Below are positions 26,526-35,829 of a stretch of DNA of 64,000 bases, piece by piece. The notes beneath the pieces are model-generated. The model was not told the DNA's origin and searched no databases. It worked only from the letters and a program-made list of their open reading frames with translations. Positions within the stretch are counted from its first letter, which is position 1. Each line of letters opens with the position of its first letter. Made by a program: the position numbers and the translations under genes. Source of the DNA: Butyrivibrio hungatei (lineage in GTDB: Bacteria; Bacillota; Clostridia; Lachnospirales; Lachnospiraceae); NCBI RefSeq assembly GCF_900101605.1, contig NZ_FMUR01000013.1, forward strand, positions 1-64,000, read 5' to 3'.

Positions 26526-28817
26526 ATGAAAAAGTTAAAGTGGATTCCTGCTTTGATCCTTATGCTTGCTCTTTTGGTTGGAATTGGTTACTCAGCAGCA
26601 TACGGATTGGGTGCAGACAAATCCGGATCATTGTCAAGTATTGACCTTGGACTTGACCTTGCAGGTGGTGTCAGCATCACTTACGAAGTTGTTGGTGATG
26701 AGAATCCCAGCAAGGAAGATATGAGCGATACAATCTTCAAGCTTCAGCAGCGTGTCGATCAGTATAGCACAGAGGCACAGGTTTATCAGGAGGGTAGCAA
26801 CAGAATCAACATCGAGATTCCCGGAGCTTCCGATGCAAACAAGATTCTTTCGGAACTTGGTCAGCCCGGTAATCTTTACTTCATCAGCCATCTTGATAAG
26901 GACGGAAATGAGAATTACACATATCACAGTGGTTTTACTACCGATGAAAACGGTAATATGAAACTTGAAGAAGGTGTTACGCCCGGATATCAGCTCAATA
27001 AGTCAATAGATGAGCTTCTTGCGGACGGATCGATCGTTCTTTCGGGTGATCAGGTTGCATCTTCTCAGGTAGTCGGACAGAATGATGAGTATGGTAAGCA
27101 GGAGCCTGTAGTATCGCTTGAGTTTACTAAAGAGGGCGGAGAAGCTTTCGCAGAAGCAACCAAAAAAGCATTTAACAACAATCAGGATACTATTGCAATC
27201 TACTATGACGGAAGATTCATAAGCGTTCCTTCTGTTAAGGCTGAAATCCTTGACGGAAAGAGTGTTATCAGCGGTGGATTTACATTTGAAGAGGCTGATA
27301 GGGTTGCAACAAATATCAGAGTCGGATCGCTTAAGCTTCAGCTTCAGGAACTTCGTTCAAACGTTGTCGGAGCACAGCTTGGTTCAAATGCTATCAGAAC
27401 AAGTTTGATCGCAGCAGCTGTCGGATTCGCACTTATTGCGGTATTTATGATCGTATTCTTCAGAATACTCGGTCTTTCAGCTACACTTGCTCTCGGATTC
27501 TACTGCGGACTTATCGTATTCCTGCTTTCAGCATTCGAGATGACACTTACACTTCCCGGAATTGCAGGTATCATTCTTTCAATCGGTATGGCGGTTGACG
27601 CAAACGTTCTTGTATTTGCGAGAATAAGAGAAGAGATTGCAGTCGGAAAAGCTGTTGATGATGCGAGAAAGAACGGTTATAACAAAGCTCTTTCATCAAT
27701 CCTCGACGGTAATATCACAACACTTATTATCGCCATAGTTCTTAGAGTCGGAGGAACAGGATCGATCAAGGGATTTGCCGAGACACTTATTCTTGGTATC
27801 ATCCTTTCAATGTTCACGGCACTTGTTGTTACAAGAGCAATTACTTCAATCTTCTTCGGACTTGGTATTCAGAATCCTGTATTCTACGGCAAGGCTAAGG
27901 AAGTTTCAACAAAGCCTTTCGTACAGAAGAGAAAGATATTCTATGCTATTTCATGCGCTGTTGTTGCAGTCGGAGTAGTATTTATGATAGTTAATGCTTC
28001 ACAGGGAAAGGGAGCATTCAATTACAGCCTTGACTTTGTAGGTGGTACATCTACAACCGTTACATTTGATAAGGCATATGATTTTGCTACAGTAGAGTCT
28101 GATATTGTTCCTAATATCAAAGAAGCTACAGGTGCCAAGGAAGTACTTCCTCAGGCTGTAGAGGGAACAAATCAGATTGTATTCAAGACAGGAACACTTA
28201 CTGTAGATCAGAGAGAAGCATTTGATAAGATGATGGAAGAGAAGTATGGCGTAAGCAATGACAACATTGCTGCCGAGACAATCAGCTCAACCATCAGCGG
28301 TGAGATGAGAGTAGATGCGGTTAAGTCACTTGTTATTGCTCTTATACTTATGCTTATCTACATCTGGATCAGATTTAAGGATATTAAATTTGGTGCGGCT
28401 GCTATCATCGCACTTGCACACGATGCGCTTATCGTTGTAGTTGCTTATGCGATTTCAAGATATGCCGTAGGAACAACATTTATTGCTGTAGTTCTTACCA
28501 TTATCGGTTATTCAATCAACGATACGATCGTTACATTTGACCGTATCCGTGAGAACCAGCATAATGCCACAAATAAGAAGGAGCTTGGCGAACTTGTTAA
28601 TAAGAGTGTTTCTCAGACAATAACTCGAAGCTTGTTTACATCTTTGACAACATTCTTCACAGTGCTTGCTCTTTATATCTTTGGTGTAGCCGATATTAAG
28701 GCATTTGCACTTCCTCTTATGGTTGGTGTGATCTGCGGTACATATTCTTCAATCTGCATCGCATCACCTGTATGGTATGATCTTAAGACAAAGGTCAAAA
28801 AGGCAGCTAAAAAGTAA
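26526..28817 (+). CDS. secDF: Protein translocase subunit SecDF (fused)
   Basis: 763 residues with SecD (1-about 450) and SecF (about 460-763) fused in one chain. Features: twelve predicted membrane helices, the LGLDLAGGVSITYEV and LDFVGGTSTTV segments that mark SecD and SecF, and the large extracytoplasmic P1 domain after helix 1. It uses the ion gradient to pull secreted proteins out of SecYEG. Biased codon use suggests high expression. GGGAGGA precedes the ATG. The close linkage to scfAB is conserved in Clostridia, although a mechanistic link is not established. Confidence 0.97.
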   Translation: MKKLKWIPALILMLALLVGIGYSAAYGLGADKSGSLSSIDLGLDLAGGVSITYEVVGDENPSKEDMSDTIFKLQQRVDQYSTEAQVYQEGSNRINIEIPGASDANKILSELGQPGNLYFISHLDKDGNENYTYHSGFTTDENGNMKLEEGVTPGYQLNKSIDELLADGSIVLSGDQVASSQVVGQNDEYGKQEPVVSLEFTKEGGEAFAEATKKAFNNNQDTIAIYYDGRFISVPSVKAEILDGKSVISGGFTFEEADRVATNIRVGSLKLQLQELRSNVVGAQLGSNAIRTSLIAAAVGFALIAVFMIVFFRILGLSATLALGFYCGLIVFLLSAFEMTLTLPGIAGIILSIGMAVDANVLVFARIREEIAVGKAVDDARKNGYNKALSSILDGNITTLIIAIVLRVGGTGSIKGFAETLILGIILSMFTALVVTRAITSIFFGLGIQNPVFYGKAKEVSTKPFVQKRKIFYAISCAVVAVGVVFMIVNASQGKGAFNYSLDFVGGTSTTVTFDKAYDFATVESDIVPNIKEATGAKEVLPQAVEGTNQIVFKTGTLTVDQREAFDKMMEEKYGVSNDNIAAETISSTISGEMRVDAVKSLVIALILMLIYIWIRFKDIKFGAAAIIALAHDALIVVVAYAISRYAVGTTFIAVVLTIIGYSINDTIVTFDRIRENQHNATNKKELGELVNKSVSQTITRSLFTSLTTFFTVLALYIFGVADIKAFALPLMVGVICGTYSSICIASPVWYDLKTKVKKAAKK

Positions 28818-28841
28818 TTGCTGATGTATAATAAATAAGGG

Positions 28842-28883
28842 CGCCGTCTTTGGTGTAGTTTTACACCCAAGACGGCGTTTTTA
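28842..28883 (+). terminator. Terminator of secDF
   Basis: CGCCGTCTTTGGTGTA (28842-28857) pairs with TACACCCAAGACGGCG (28862-28877), then TTTTT. A 16-base stem with one bulge makes it the strongest intrinsic terminator in the window. Confidence 0.95.
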
Positions 28884-28976
28884 AGTTCACCGGGCTTAGG
28901 GGGTAGTATTACCTTTTTTCACAGCATTTATTACCAACTCATAAGCCTTTTTTAATATATATATACGGAGTTTGAT

Positions 28977-30800
28977 ATGGCAAAATGGATGATAGCAAAT
29001 AAGAAGGCGGATTTTGACGGGCTGGCCCGCGAATTCTCCATAAAAAACATAACTGCGAGACTGATAGCCAACAGGCTTATCACAGACAGGACAAAAGAGA
29101 ATATTCAGTGTAACGAGGAAGCGGTTAAGACCTATATAAACGGAGATATCTCTTTTCTCCACGATCCTTTTTTGATGAAGGACATGGAGCAGGGTGCAAG
29201 GATTATCCTCAATAAGATACGCGATAATAAGAGCATAAGAGTTATCGGAGACTATGATGTGGACGGAATCTGTTCCTCATACATTCTGGTATCCGGATTA
29301 AAGCTCTTTGGCGCTGAGGTTGACTGTGTTCTTCCCGACAGGATTAAAGACGGTTACGGGCTTAGTATTAAGCTTGTCGATGAGGCTTATGAAGCCGGAA
29401 TTGATACCATAATTACCTGTGACAACGGAATTGCGGCAGCTGAACAGATAGCACATGCAAAGGAAAAGGGGATGACGGTTGTTGTTACCGATCATCACGA
29501 AGTTCCGTTTGAGCTTGGAGAGGATGAATCAAAAAAAGAGATACTTCCTCATGCGGATGCCGTGATAGATCCGAAGAGATCGGAGGGCGATTATCCTTTC
29601 AAGGAAATCTGCGGAGCGGTTGTTGCATATAAGTTCCTTGAAGCTATGTCGGAGCTTGAAAAAGGTGAAGGACCTTCTGAGGAAGAAAGAGAACAGTTCT
29701 TTTACCAGAAGCTTATCTTTGCAGGAATAGCCACTGTATGCGACGTAATGGAGCTCAAGGACGAAAACAGGGTTATAGTCAGAGAATCTCTTAAGCGTAT
29801 CCCTATGACCGACAATAAGGGCTTAAAAGCTCTTATAGACGTTAACGGGCTGGATGCATATAACATGACCGGATATCACTACGGATTTGTTATAGGACCT
29901 TGTCTTAACGCGACGGGAAGACTTGATCTTGCAACAAGGGCGCTGTCTCTTTTTCTTGAGGAAGATGCTGCGGAGGCGGCTATTATCGCAGGAGATTTAA
30001 AGAGTCTTAACGACAGCAGAAAAGATATGACCAAGAGCGGAACTGCGGAAGCCACTTCATTCGTTGAGAAGGAAATTGAGAAAAACGGTATGCCTAAGGT
30101 GATCGTTTTGTATCTTCCCGAAGTTCACGAGTCTATCGCGGGAATTATTGCAGGTAAGATCAAAGAGAAGTATTACAGACCCACAATAGTCCTTACAAAG
30201 GCGGCAGATGGCGGTGCAAAAGGTTCGGGACGTTCTATCGAAAGCTATGATATGTACGAGGAATTATCCCGCTGCAAGGAGCTTTTTACCAAGTTTGGGG
30301 GTCATAAGATGGCGGCAGGTCTTTCTCTTCCTGAGGAGAATATAGAGATCCTCAGAACGAAGCTGAATGAGAACTGTGATCTTAGTGAAGAGGATTTTGT
30401 TCCCGTACTTCACCTTGATATGGTAATGCCGCTTAAATATATAGATATGGATCTTGTAAAAGAGTTTTCTATATTGGAGCCTTTTGGAACCGGCAATTCA
30501 AAGCCTTTATTTGCACAAAGAGACGTATCTCTTTTATCGGGACGTATAATGGGCAAGAATAAAAATTGCGGCAAATACAGAGTCACCGATGAAGGCGGTA
30601 AGTTATATGACATGTTGTTTTTTGGTGATATGGAAAGATGGCATGATTTCCTCAAAGATAAATATGGTGAAAGTAATGTGGAAAATCTGTACAGCGGTAC
30701 AACAGACGGAACAATGAAAGTCAGTATCGCGTATCAGCCTGATATAAATACTTATCAGGGACGGGAAAGTATTCAGATAATTATGAATGACTTTACATGA
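28977..30800 (+). CDS. recJ: Single-stranded-DNA-specific exonuclease RecJ
   Basis: 607 residues. A DHH phosphoesterase core (IGDYDVDGICSSY, ITCDNG, VTDHHEV) is followed by DHHA1 (KGSGRSIESYDMYEEL, KFGGHKMAAGLSL) and the RecJ OB domain (LEPFGTGNSKPLF). RecJ degrades single-stranded DNA 5' to 3' in recombination and base-excision/mismatch repair. Upstream sequence offers only a weak ribosome-binding site (ACGGAG). In many relatives recJ precedes apt-relA; here murE follows with its own leader. Confidence 0.95.
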   Translation: MAKWMIANKKADFDGLAREFSIKNITARLIANRLITDRTKENIQCNEEAVKTYINGDISFLHDPFLMKDMEQGARIILNKIRDNKSIRVIGDYDVDGICSSYILVSGLKLFGAEVDCVLPDRIKDGYGLSIKLVDEAYEAGIDTIITCDNGIAAAEQIAHAKEKGMTVVVTDHHEVPFELGEDESKKEILPHADAVIDPKRSEGDYPFKEICGAVVAYKFLEAMSELEKGEGPSEEEREQFFYQKLIFAGIATVCDVMELKDENRVIVRESLKRIPMTDNKGLKALIDVNGLDAYNMTGYHYGFVIGPCLNATGRLDLATRALSLFLEEDAAEAAIIAGDLKSLNDSRKDMTKSGTAEATSFVEKEIEKNGMPKVIVLYLPEVHESIAGIIAGKIKEKYYRPTIVLTKAADGGAKGSGRSIESYDMYEELSRCKELFTKFGGHKMAAGLSLPEENIEILRTKLNENCDLSEEDFVPVLHLDMVMPLKYIDMDLVKEFSILEPFGTGNSKPLFAQRDVSLLSGRIMGKNKNCGKYRVTDEGGKLYDMLFFGDMERWHDFLKDKYGESNVENLYSGTTDGTMKVSIAYQPDINTYQGRESIQIIMNDFT

Positions 30801-30821
30801 AGTGTTCTGCATAAACCACAA

Positions 30822-30853
30822 AAACACACGCGAAGCGTGTGTTTGCGGTTTCT
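30822..30853 (+). terminator. Hairpin after recJ
   Basis: AAACACACGC (30822-30831) pairs with GCGTGTGTTT (30835-30844) around GAA, with an outer AAACC/GGTTT helix. T-rich sequence is short, so termination strength is uncertain. The rest of 30854-31035 is AT-rich with one small inverted repeat (GAGTTG/CAACTC, 30872-30889). Confidence 0.6.
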
Positions 30854-31035
30854 TATGAGGGGGAGATAGCGAGTTGAATTAACAACTCACTTCTATGTTA
30901 TTAATCATATACTAAAATTATGAACAAATTGTGTCGAAAATATAAAAAATTAGAATTAATCTTTTTAAGCTAAAAACGATAATTAAACTTTCTTATTTTA
31001 GAGATAATTTTAGTAAAGCAAATGGAGGGTTGAAT

Positions 31036-32520
31036 ATGCTTTTAAGTGAATTATTAGAGGGACTTACATTTAACGTAACTGCCGGAAACTCAGGAAATAC
31101 CGTTAATCCGGCGGATGTAGAGATCAAAGATGTTGTAAATGACAACAGAAAGATTACGGAAGGATCTTTATTCCTGTGTATCCAGGGAGCAAATTTTGAC
31201 GGACATTCATGTGCCGCAGAAGCTGCTGAAAAGAAAGCAGGCGCCATAGTTGTCTGCCATGATGTTGAACTTCCCGAGGGCTGTGAGATGCCTGTAGTTC
31301 GTGTGGAAGATACAAGATATGCGATGGCATTTATTTCAGCGGCATACTTCGGACATCCCGCAAAGAAACTTAAGACCATTGGAATAACAGGAACAAAAGG
31401 AAAGACAACAACAACATATCTTATAAGAGATATGCTTCAGAATGCGGGCCATAAAGTAGGTCTTATCGGAACAATCGAAGTCATAATTGGTGACGAGCAT
31501 ATCCATGCCGAGAATACAACACCTGAGTCATATATGCTTCAGTATTATATGTCCAAGATGGTTGAAGCAGGATGCGACAGCGTTGTTATGGAAGTTTCAT
31601 CACAGGGACTTATGCTTCACAGAAGCCAGGGATTTGTCTTTGATATGGGTATTTTTACAAATATAGAACCCGATCATATCGGACCTAACGAGCACAAGGA
31701 TTTCGAAGATTATATGCATTGCAAAGGTCTTTTGTTCAAGCAGTGTAAAGTAGGTATATGTAACGCCGACGATCCCCATACAGAGGATATACTTGAAGGT
31801 CATACCTGCGAAGTTGAGAAATACGGCTTTTCAGAGGGTGCAGATATTAGAGCGATAAATCTGGCATATATACATAAGCCCGGACAGCTTGGTGTGTTCT
31901 TTGATACCGACGGTCTTATAAACATGCATGCCGAGATCAGAACTCCCGGTAAGTTCAGTGTTTATAACGCACTTTGTGCGATAGCTGTGGCAAGGCACTT
32001 TGGCTGCACTCCTGAGGAGATCGCGCCTGCTCTTAAAGAAGCTAAGGTAAAGGGCAGAATTGAAATGGTAAAGGTTTCCGATGACTTTACACTCATGATC
32101 GACTATGCTCACAACGCAATGGCGCTCAAGAGCCTTTTGACAACACTTAAGGACTATCATCCAAACAGACTTATATGCCTCTTTGGATGCGGTGGAAACA
32201 GAAGCAGATACAGACGTTTTGAGATGGGCGAAGTTAGTGGAAAATATGCTGACTTTACGGTTATTACATCGGATAATCCGAGATTCGAAGAGCCTGAAGC
32301 AATCATCGATGATATCGAGACAGGTATGAAGAAGACTGACGGAAAATATATCAAGATAACCGACAGAAAAGAGGCAATCCGCTATGTGATCGAGAATGGC
32401 GAAAAGGGAGACATTATTGTTCTTGCCGGAAAAGGCCATGAAGATTATCAGGAAATCAAAGGCGTAAAATATCATATGGATGAAAGAGAATTAATTCAGG
32501 AGATATTGGACGAGCAATAA
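31036..32520 (+). CDS. murE: UDP-MurNAc-tripeptide synthetase MurE
   Basis: A 494-residue Mur ligase that adds the third amino acid to UDP-MurNAc-L-Ala-D-Glu. ATP site GITGTKGKTTT, the lysine/carbamate region NTTPESYML and VMEVSSQGLMLHR, and the central EPDHIG motif are present. The substrate-selecting motif reads TSDNPRFEEP; DNPR is the signature for meso-diaminopimelate, so the peptidoglycan should be of the mDAP type. GGAGGG lies 6 bases before the ATG at 31036. Not part of a dcw cluster. Confidence 0.95.
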   Translation: MLLSELLEGLTFNVTAGNSGNTVNPADVEIKDVVNDNRKITEGSLFLCIQGANFDGHSCAAEAAEKKAGAIVVCHDVELPEGCEMPVVRVEDTRYAMAFISAAYFGHPAKKLKTIGITGTKGKTTTTYLIRDMLQNAGHKVGLIGTIEVIIGDEHIHAENTTPESYMLQYYMSKMVEAGCDSVVMEVSSQGLMLHRSQGFVFDMGIFTNIEPDHIGPNEHKDFEDYMHCKGLLFKQCKVGICNADDPHTEDILEGHTCEVEKYGFSEGADIRAINLAYIHKPGQLGVFFDTDGLINMHAEIRTPGKFSVYNALCAIAVARHFGCTPEEIAPALKEAKVKGRIEMVKVSDDFTLMIDYAHNAMALKSLLTTLKDYHPNRLICLFGCGGNRSRYRRFEMGEVSGKYADFTVITSDNPRFEEPEAIIDDIETGMKKTDGKYIKITDRKEAIRYVIENGEKGDIIVLAGKGHEDYQEIKGVKYHMDERELIQEILDEQ

Positions 32521-32592
32521 AATTAGTTTAGTTCACTAAACTAATTTAATGGATGCGACCGATGCGTGCAAGCAGAAGCCTGCACGCATCGG
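32521..32592. terminator. Two hairpins between murE and priA
   Basis: AATTAGTTTAG and CTAAACTAATT (32521-32546) form a near-perfect palindrome over a TTCA loop. CCGATGCGTGCA (32559-32570) pairs perfectly with TGCACGCATCGG (32581-32592). Neither has a T run; the pair may be a weak terminator or processing site. Confidence 0.6.
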
Positions 32593-32637
32593 CGCACAGC
32601 AAGTTACTATTAAACAAATTGTGAAGAAGGAGGGGCT

Positions 32638-34896
32638 GTGGCCGATTATATATACGCTAATGTAATAGTAGACATATCGCATGAGAAGGTTGACAGACCC
32701 TTTCAATATCGCATTCCCGACAGGCTGATGGGCAGAGTGGATGTCGGAAGTCCCGTGAATATTCCTTTCGGGCGAGGTAACAATGTAAGAAAAGGTTACG
32801 TCATTGAACTTACCGACGAGCCGCAGTGGGAAGTCGACAAGATAAAAGAAATCCTTGATGTGGCCGAAGACACGGTCTCGGCTGAAGATCTTTCAATGAA
32901 GCTTGCGGCCTGGATGAAGAGACATTACGGATCGACCATGAATGCAGCCCTTCGCACAGTCATTCCTTCGGGAAAGAAGCAGAACAGGCAGGTTCATAAG
33001 TATGTTTCGCTCAGATTACCCGAGAGGGAAGCAACGGAGTATTACTATGAGTGCGCTAGAAAGAAGCAGACTGCAAGGGAGAGAATATTAAAAGAACTTC
33101 TCGATAATCCCGGTGACAGGATTCCGTATGAACTTATCACAAGTAAGTTAAACGTCACTTCGGCAACACTTAAGAGTCTTTCTGATAAAGGAATCATCAG
33201 GATTGACAGCGAAGAATATTTCAGAAATCCTGTCGCTGCAGAAACTACGCGCTACGGGCAGAAGGTTCTAAGTGACGAGCAGCAGAACATTGTAGACAGC
33301 GTGGTACGTGATTATGACGAGGGCAAAAGAGAAACTTACCTGATCCACGGGATAACAGGAAGCGGTAAGACGGAAGTTTACATAGCACTTATAGATGCCA
33401 TAGTAAAAAAAGGCAGACAGGCGATAGTTCTTATCCCTGAGATCGCGCTTACGTACCAGACGCTTATGCGCTTTTACAGGCACTTTGGAGACAGGGTATC
33501 CGTAGTCAATTCCTCTATGTCTCCGGGCGAGAAATTTGATCAGATGGAGAGAGCAAGGACAGGTGATATTGATATAATCATCGGTCCAAGATCGGCTCTT
33601 TTTACACCATTTCCCAATACGGGAATAATCATAATTGACGAAGAGCATGAGACTACTTATAAGAGTGAGACGATGCCTAAGTATCATGCAAGGGAGACTG
33701 CGATTGAGCTTGCAAAGCTTGTTCCGGGTGGTGCGTGTGTGGTACTCGGAAGCGCGACGCCTTCTCTTGAAGCATATTACAAGGCAAGAAGCGGAGAATA
33801 CAAGCTTTTTGAACTTACGAAGAGACTTACGGGAGGAACGCTTCCTACCGTTGAGATAGCAGATTTAAGAGAAGAACTGAGAAAAGGAAACAGATCTATT
33901 TTTTCCTTAAGATTACAGGAACTTCTTGATGACAGGATAAAAAAGGGAGAGCAGGCGATGCTCTTTATTAACAGGCGAGGGCTTGCGGGATTTGTTTCCT
34001 GCAGGTCTTGTGGTCATGTGTTTAAATGCCCTCACTGCGATGTTTCTTTGTCAGAGCACAGGGGCGGAAGGCTTGTCTGCCACTACTGCGGCTATGAAGA
34101 GCCTGTTAAGAAGATATGTCCCAAGTGTGGTTCCAAGTTTGTGTCATCGTTTAGGGCAGGAACACAGCAGATTGAAGATGAAGTGAAAAAATTCTGGCCG
34201 AATGCGCGTGTTCTTAGAATGGACGCTGATACTACAAGGACAAAGGGAAGTTATGAGAAGATTTTGTCTGCTTTTGCAAACAAAGAAGCGGATGTACTTG
34301 TCGGAACGCAGATGATCGTAAAGGGACATGATTTTCCGAATGTAACGCTTGTCGGCGTTCTTGCCGCAGATATGTCACTTTATGCTTCGGACTACAGGGC
34401 GAGCGAGAGGACTTTCCAGCTTCTTACGCAGGCCGCGGGTAGAGCCGGACGTGGAGAGAGAGCGGGAAATGTAGTGATACAGAGTTATCAGCCCGACCAT
34501 TACAGTATCCTTACTGCCGCAAAGCAGGATTATGAGGCTTTCTATACGGAAGAGATCGCATATAGGGACATTCTGAGATATCCGCCTATCTCTCATATGA
34601 TGTCGGTTCAGATCCAGAGCAGGGATGAAGAAGAGGGAATGGCATTTTCAAACAGGCTGCGTGCCCTGATGGAACAGCAGCAGATTCAAAATGCAGTATT
34701 TATCGGACCTGCACTTGCCACAATCGGCAAGATAAATGATATATACAGATTCGCAGTCTATGTTAAACTTGATGACTACGACGGACTGGTATTTCTTAAG
34801 GATGCCCTTGAGAAGTACATCAAAGATCTTCAGGACGCCGGCAAGCTTAAGACTGTTTCCGTGCAGTTTGACTTTGATCCGGTTAATGGGTATTGA
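32638..34896 (+). CDS. priA: Primosomal protein N' (PriA helicase)
   Basis: 752 residues: N-terminal 3'-BD domain, superfamily 2 helicase core with Walker A HGITGSGKTEVY, DEEHETTYKSE, GSATPSLEAYY, an inserted zinc-binding module (CRSCGHVFKCPHCD, CHYCGY, CPKCGS), and helicase motifs V-VI (GTQMIVKGHDFPNVTLVGV, QAAGRAGRG). PriA restarts collapsed replication forks. The start is GTG at 32638 with AAGGAGGGG upstream. In many Firmicutes it is followed at once by def-fmt; here about 1.9 kb of other sequence intervenes. Confidence 0.96.
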   Translation: MADYIYANVIVDISHEKVDRPFQYRIPDRLMGRVDVGSPVNIPFGRGNNVRKGYVIELTDEPQWEVDKIKEILDVAEDTVSAEDLSMKLAAWMKRHYGSTMNAALRTVIPSGKKQNRQVHKYVSLRLPEREATEYYYECARKKQTARERILKELLDNPGDRIPYELITSKLNVTSATLKSLSDKGIIRIDSEEYFRNPVAAETTRYGQKVLSDEQQNIVDSVVRDYDEGKRETYLIHGITGSGKTEVYIALIDAIVKKGRQAIVLIPEIALTYQTLMRFYRHFGDRVSVVNSSMSPGEKFDQMERARTGDIDIIIGPRSALFTPFPNTGIIIIDEEHETTYKSETMPKYHARETAIELAKLVPGGACVVLGSATPSLEAYYKARSGEYKLFELTKRLTGGTLPTVEIADLREELRKGNRSIFSLRLQELLDDRIKKGEQAMLFINRRGLAGFVSCRSCGHVFKCPHCDVSLSEHRGGRLVCHYCGYEEPVKKICPKCGSKFVSSFRAGTQQIEDEVKKFWPNARVLRMDADTTRTKGSYEKILSAFANKEADVLVGTQMIVKGHDFPNVTLVGVLAADMSLYASDYRASERTFQLLTQAAGRAGRGERAGNVVIQSYQPDHYSILTAAKQDYEAFYTEEIAYRDILRYPPISHMMSVQIQSRDEEEGMAFSNRLRALMEQQQIQNAVFIGPALATIGKINDIYRFAVYVKLDDYDGLVFLKDALEKYIKDLQDAGKLKTVSVQFDFDPVNGY

Positions 34897-34899
34897 GGC

Positions 34900-34969
34900 T
34901 TGCGCGCATCTGCGCGCAAAGCGCTTCAAGAGTAGTAAAGAGTTTCAGGCGCTTCAAGAGTGGTAAAGA
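34900..34969 (+). repeat. GC-rich hairpin and 21-bp direct repeat after priA
   Basis: TTGCGCGCA and TGCGCGCAA (34900-34919) form a hairpin right after the priA stop. GCGCTTCAAGAGTRGTAAAG occurs at 34921 and again at 34949, a 28-base period. The rest of 34970-35399 holds no convincing gene; one small hairpin (AATCATCA/TGATGATT, 35128-35150) is present. Confidence 0.6.
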
Positions 34970-35399
34970 TTAGCGGAGATATGCGAAACAACTCTTTTTC
35001 TTGCAATTATTTTGGTGATGGATTAAAATGCACTTTGCATGATGTTCTTGATTGTGTCATGAGATTTATCGTTGACCGAAATATAGTATTATCTTGCTAT
35101 TTATTCAGAAAAATGTCTGATAATGTGAATCATCATTTCAAGTGATGATTTTCAGAGAAATTCTAATAGCGTAGGTCTTTTATTGGAAGAGGCTAAAAGC
35201 GTAATGACTAAGGTATATTGACGCTCTGCATGCAGGGGGGCGGCTATATGGGCTTGGTATCGGTAGTATGAGTGCATGAATAGTGCTCATCAGTCTTAGT
35301 AGTAATTTCACTTTATGTTATTGATTTGGATCAAGCGGGGAGGAAATCCTTCTTTGTGGAAGAACTGAATTGAGTTAAAACGGCGGTTTTCAGGGAAGA

Positions 35400-35771
35400 T
35401 TGACTAAGAGGGAGAAAAAGAGCGGATTTAGTCAACGCAGCGAGGAAAAACGTTATCAAAGAAGAGGTGAAATCAGCTAGAGATTGACTAAGAGCAAGGA
35501 AAAGAGCGGATTTAGTCAACGCAGCGAGGGGATTCGCTTTCAAAGAAGCTGAGAAATCAGCTAGAGATTGACTAAGAGGGAGGAAAAGAGCAGATTTAGT
35601 CAATGCCGCGAGGAAATTCTCTTTCAAAGAAGTGACGAAATCAGCTAGAGATTGACTAAGAGCAAGGAAAAATGCAGATTTAGTCAACACCGCGAGGAAA
35701 TTCGCATTTAAAGAAGCTGAGGAATCAGTTAGAGATTGACTAAGAGCAAGAAAAATCGCAGATTTAGTCAA
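35400..35771. repeat. 84-bp tandem repeat array with internal inverted repeats
   Basis: TTGACTAAGAG occurs at 35400, 35484, 35568, 35652 and 35736, an exact 84-base period over four full copies and one partial; a degenerate copy is traceable at about 35330-35399. Every unit opens with TTGACTAA and carries GATTTAGTCAA about 25 bases on, so each can fold into a hairpin or pair with its neighbour. All plus-strand frames contain stops. One minus-strand frame is open through the array (TTG at 35771 to a stop at 35331), with 28-residue units like LTKSALFLALSQSLADF; several differences between units are synonymous in that frame, but no ribosome-binding site precedes it. Whether it is coding or a structured RNA is unresolved. 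Confidence 0.85.
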
Positions 35772-35829
35772 TTATGACGGAATAATCGATTACATGAGCA
35801 AATAAAAAAGAAAGACGAGGAAAAACAAA

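Noticed and set aside
28977..30800. RecJ as a cyclic-dinucleotide (GdpP/NrnA) phosphodiesterase
   Set aside because: The DHH core alone would allow it, but the length, the DHHA1 form and the C-terminal RecJ OB domain fit RecJ.
34960..35145. A 61-codon plus-strand frame after priA
   Set aside because: No ribosome-binding site, no family resemblance, and it ends inside a hairpin. Treated as non-coding.
35400..35771. CRISPR array
   Set aside because: Units are 84 bases and similar along their whole length, with no unique spacers and no cas genes nearby.
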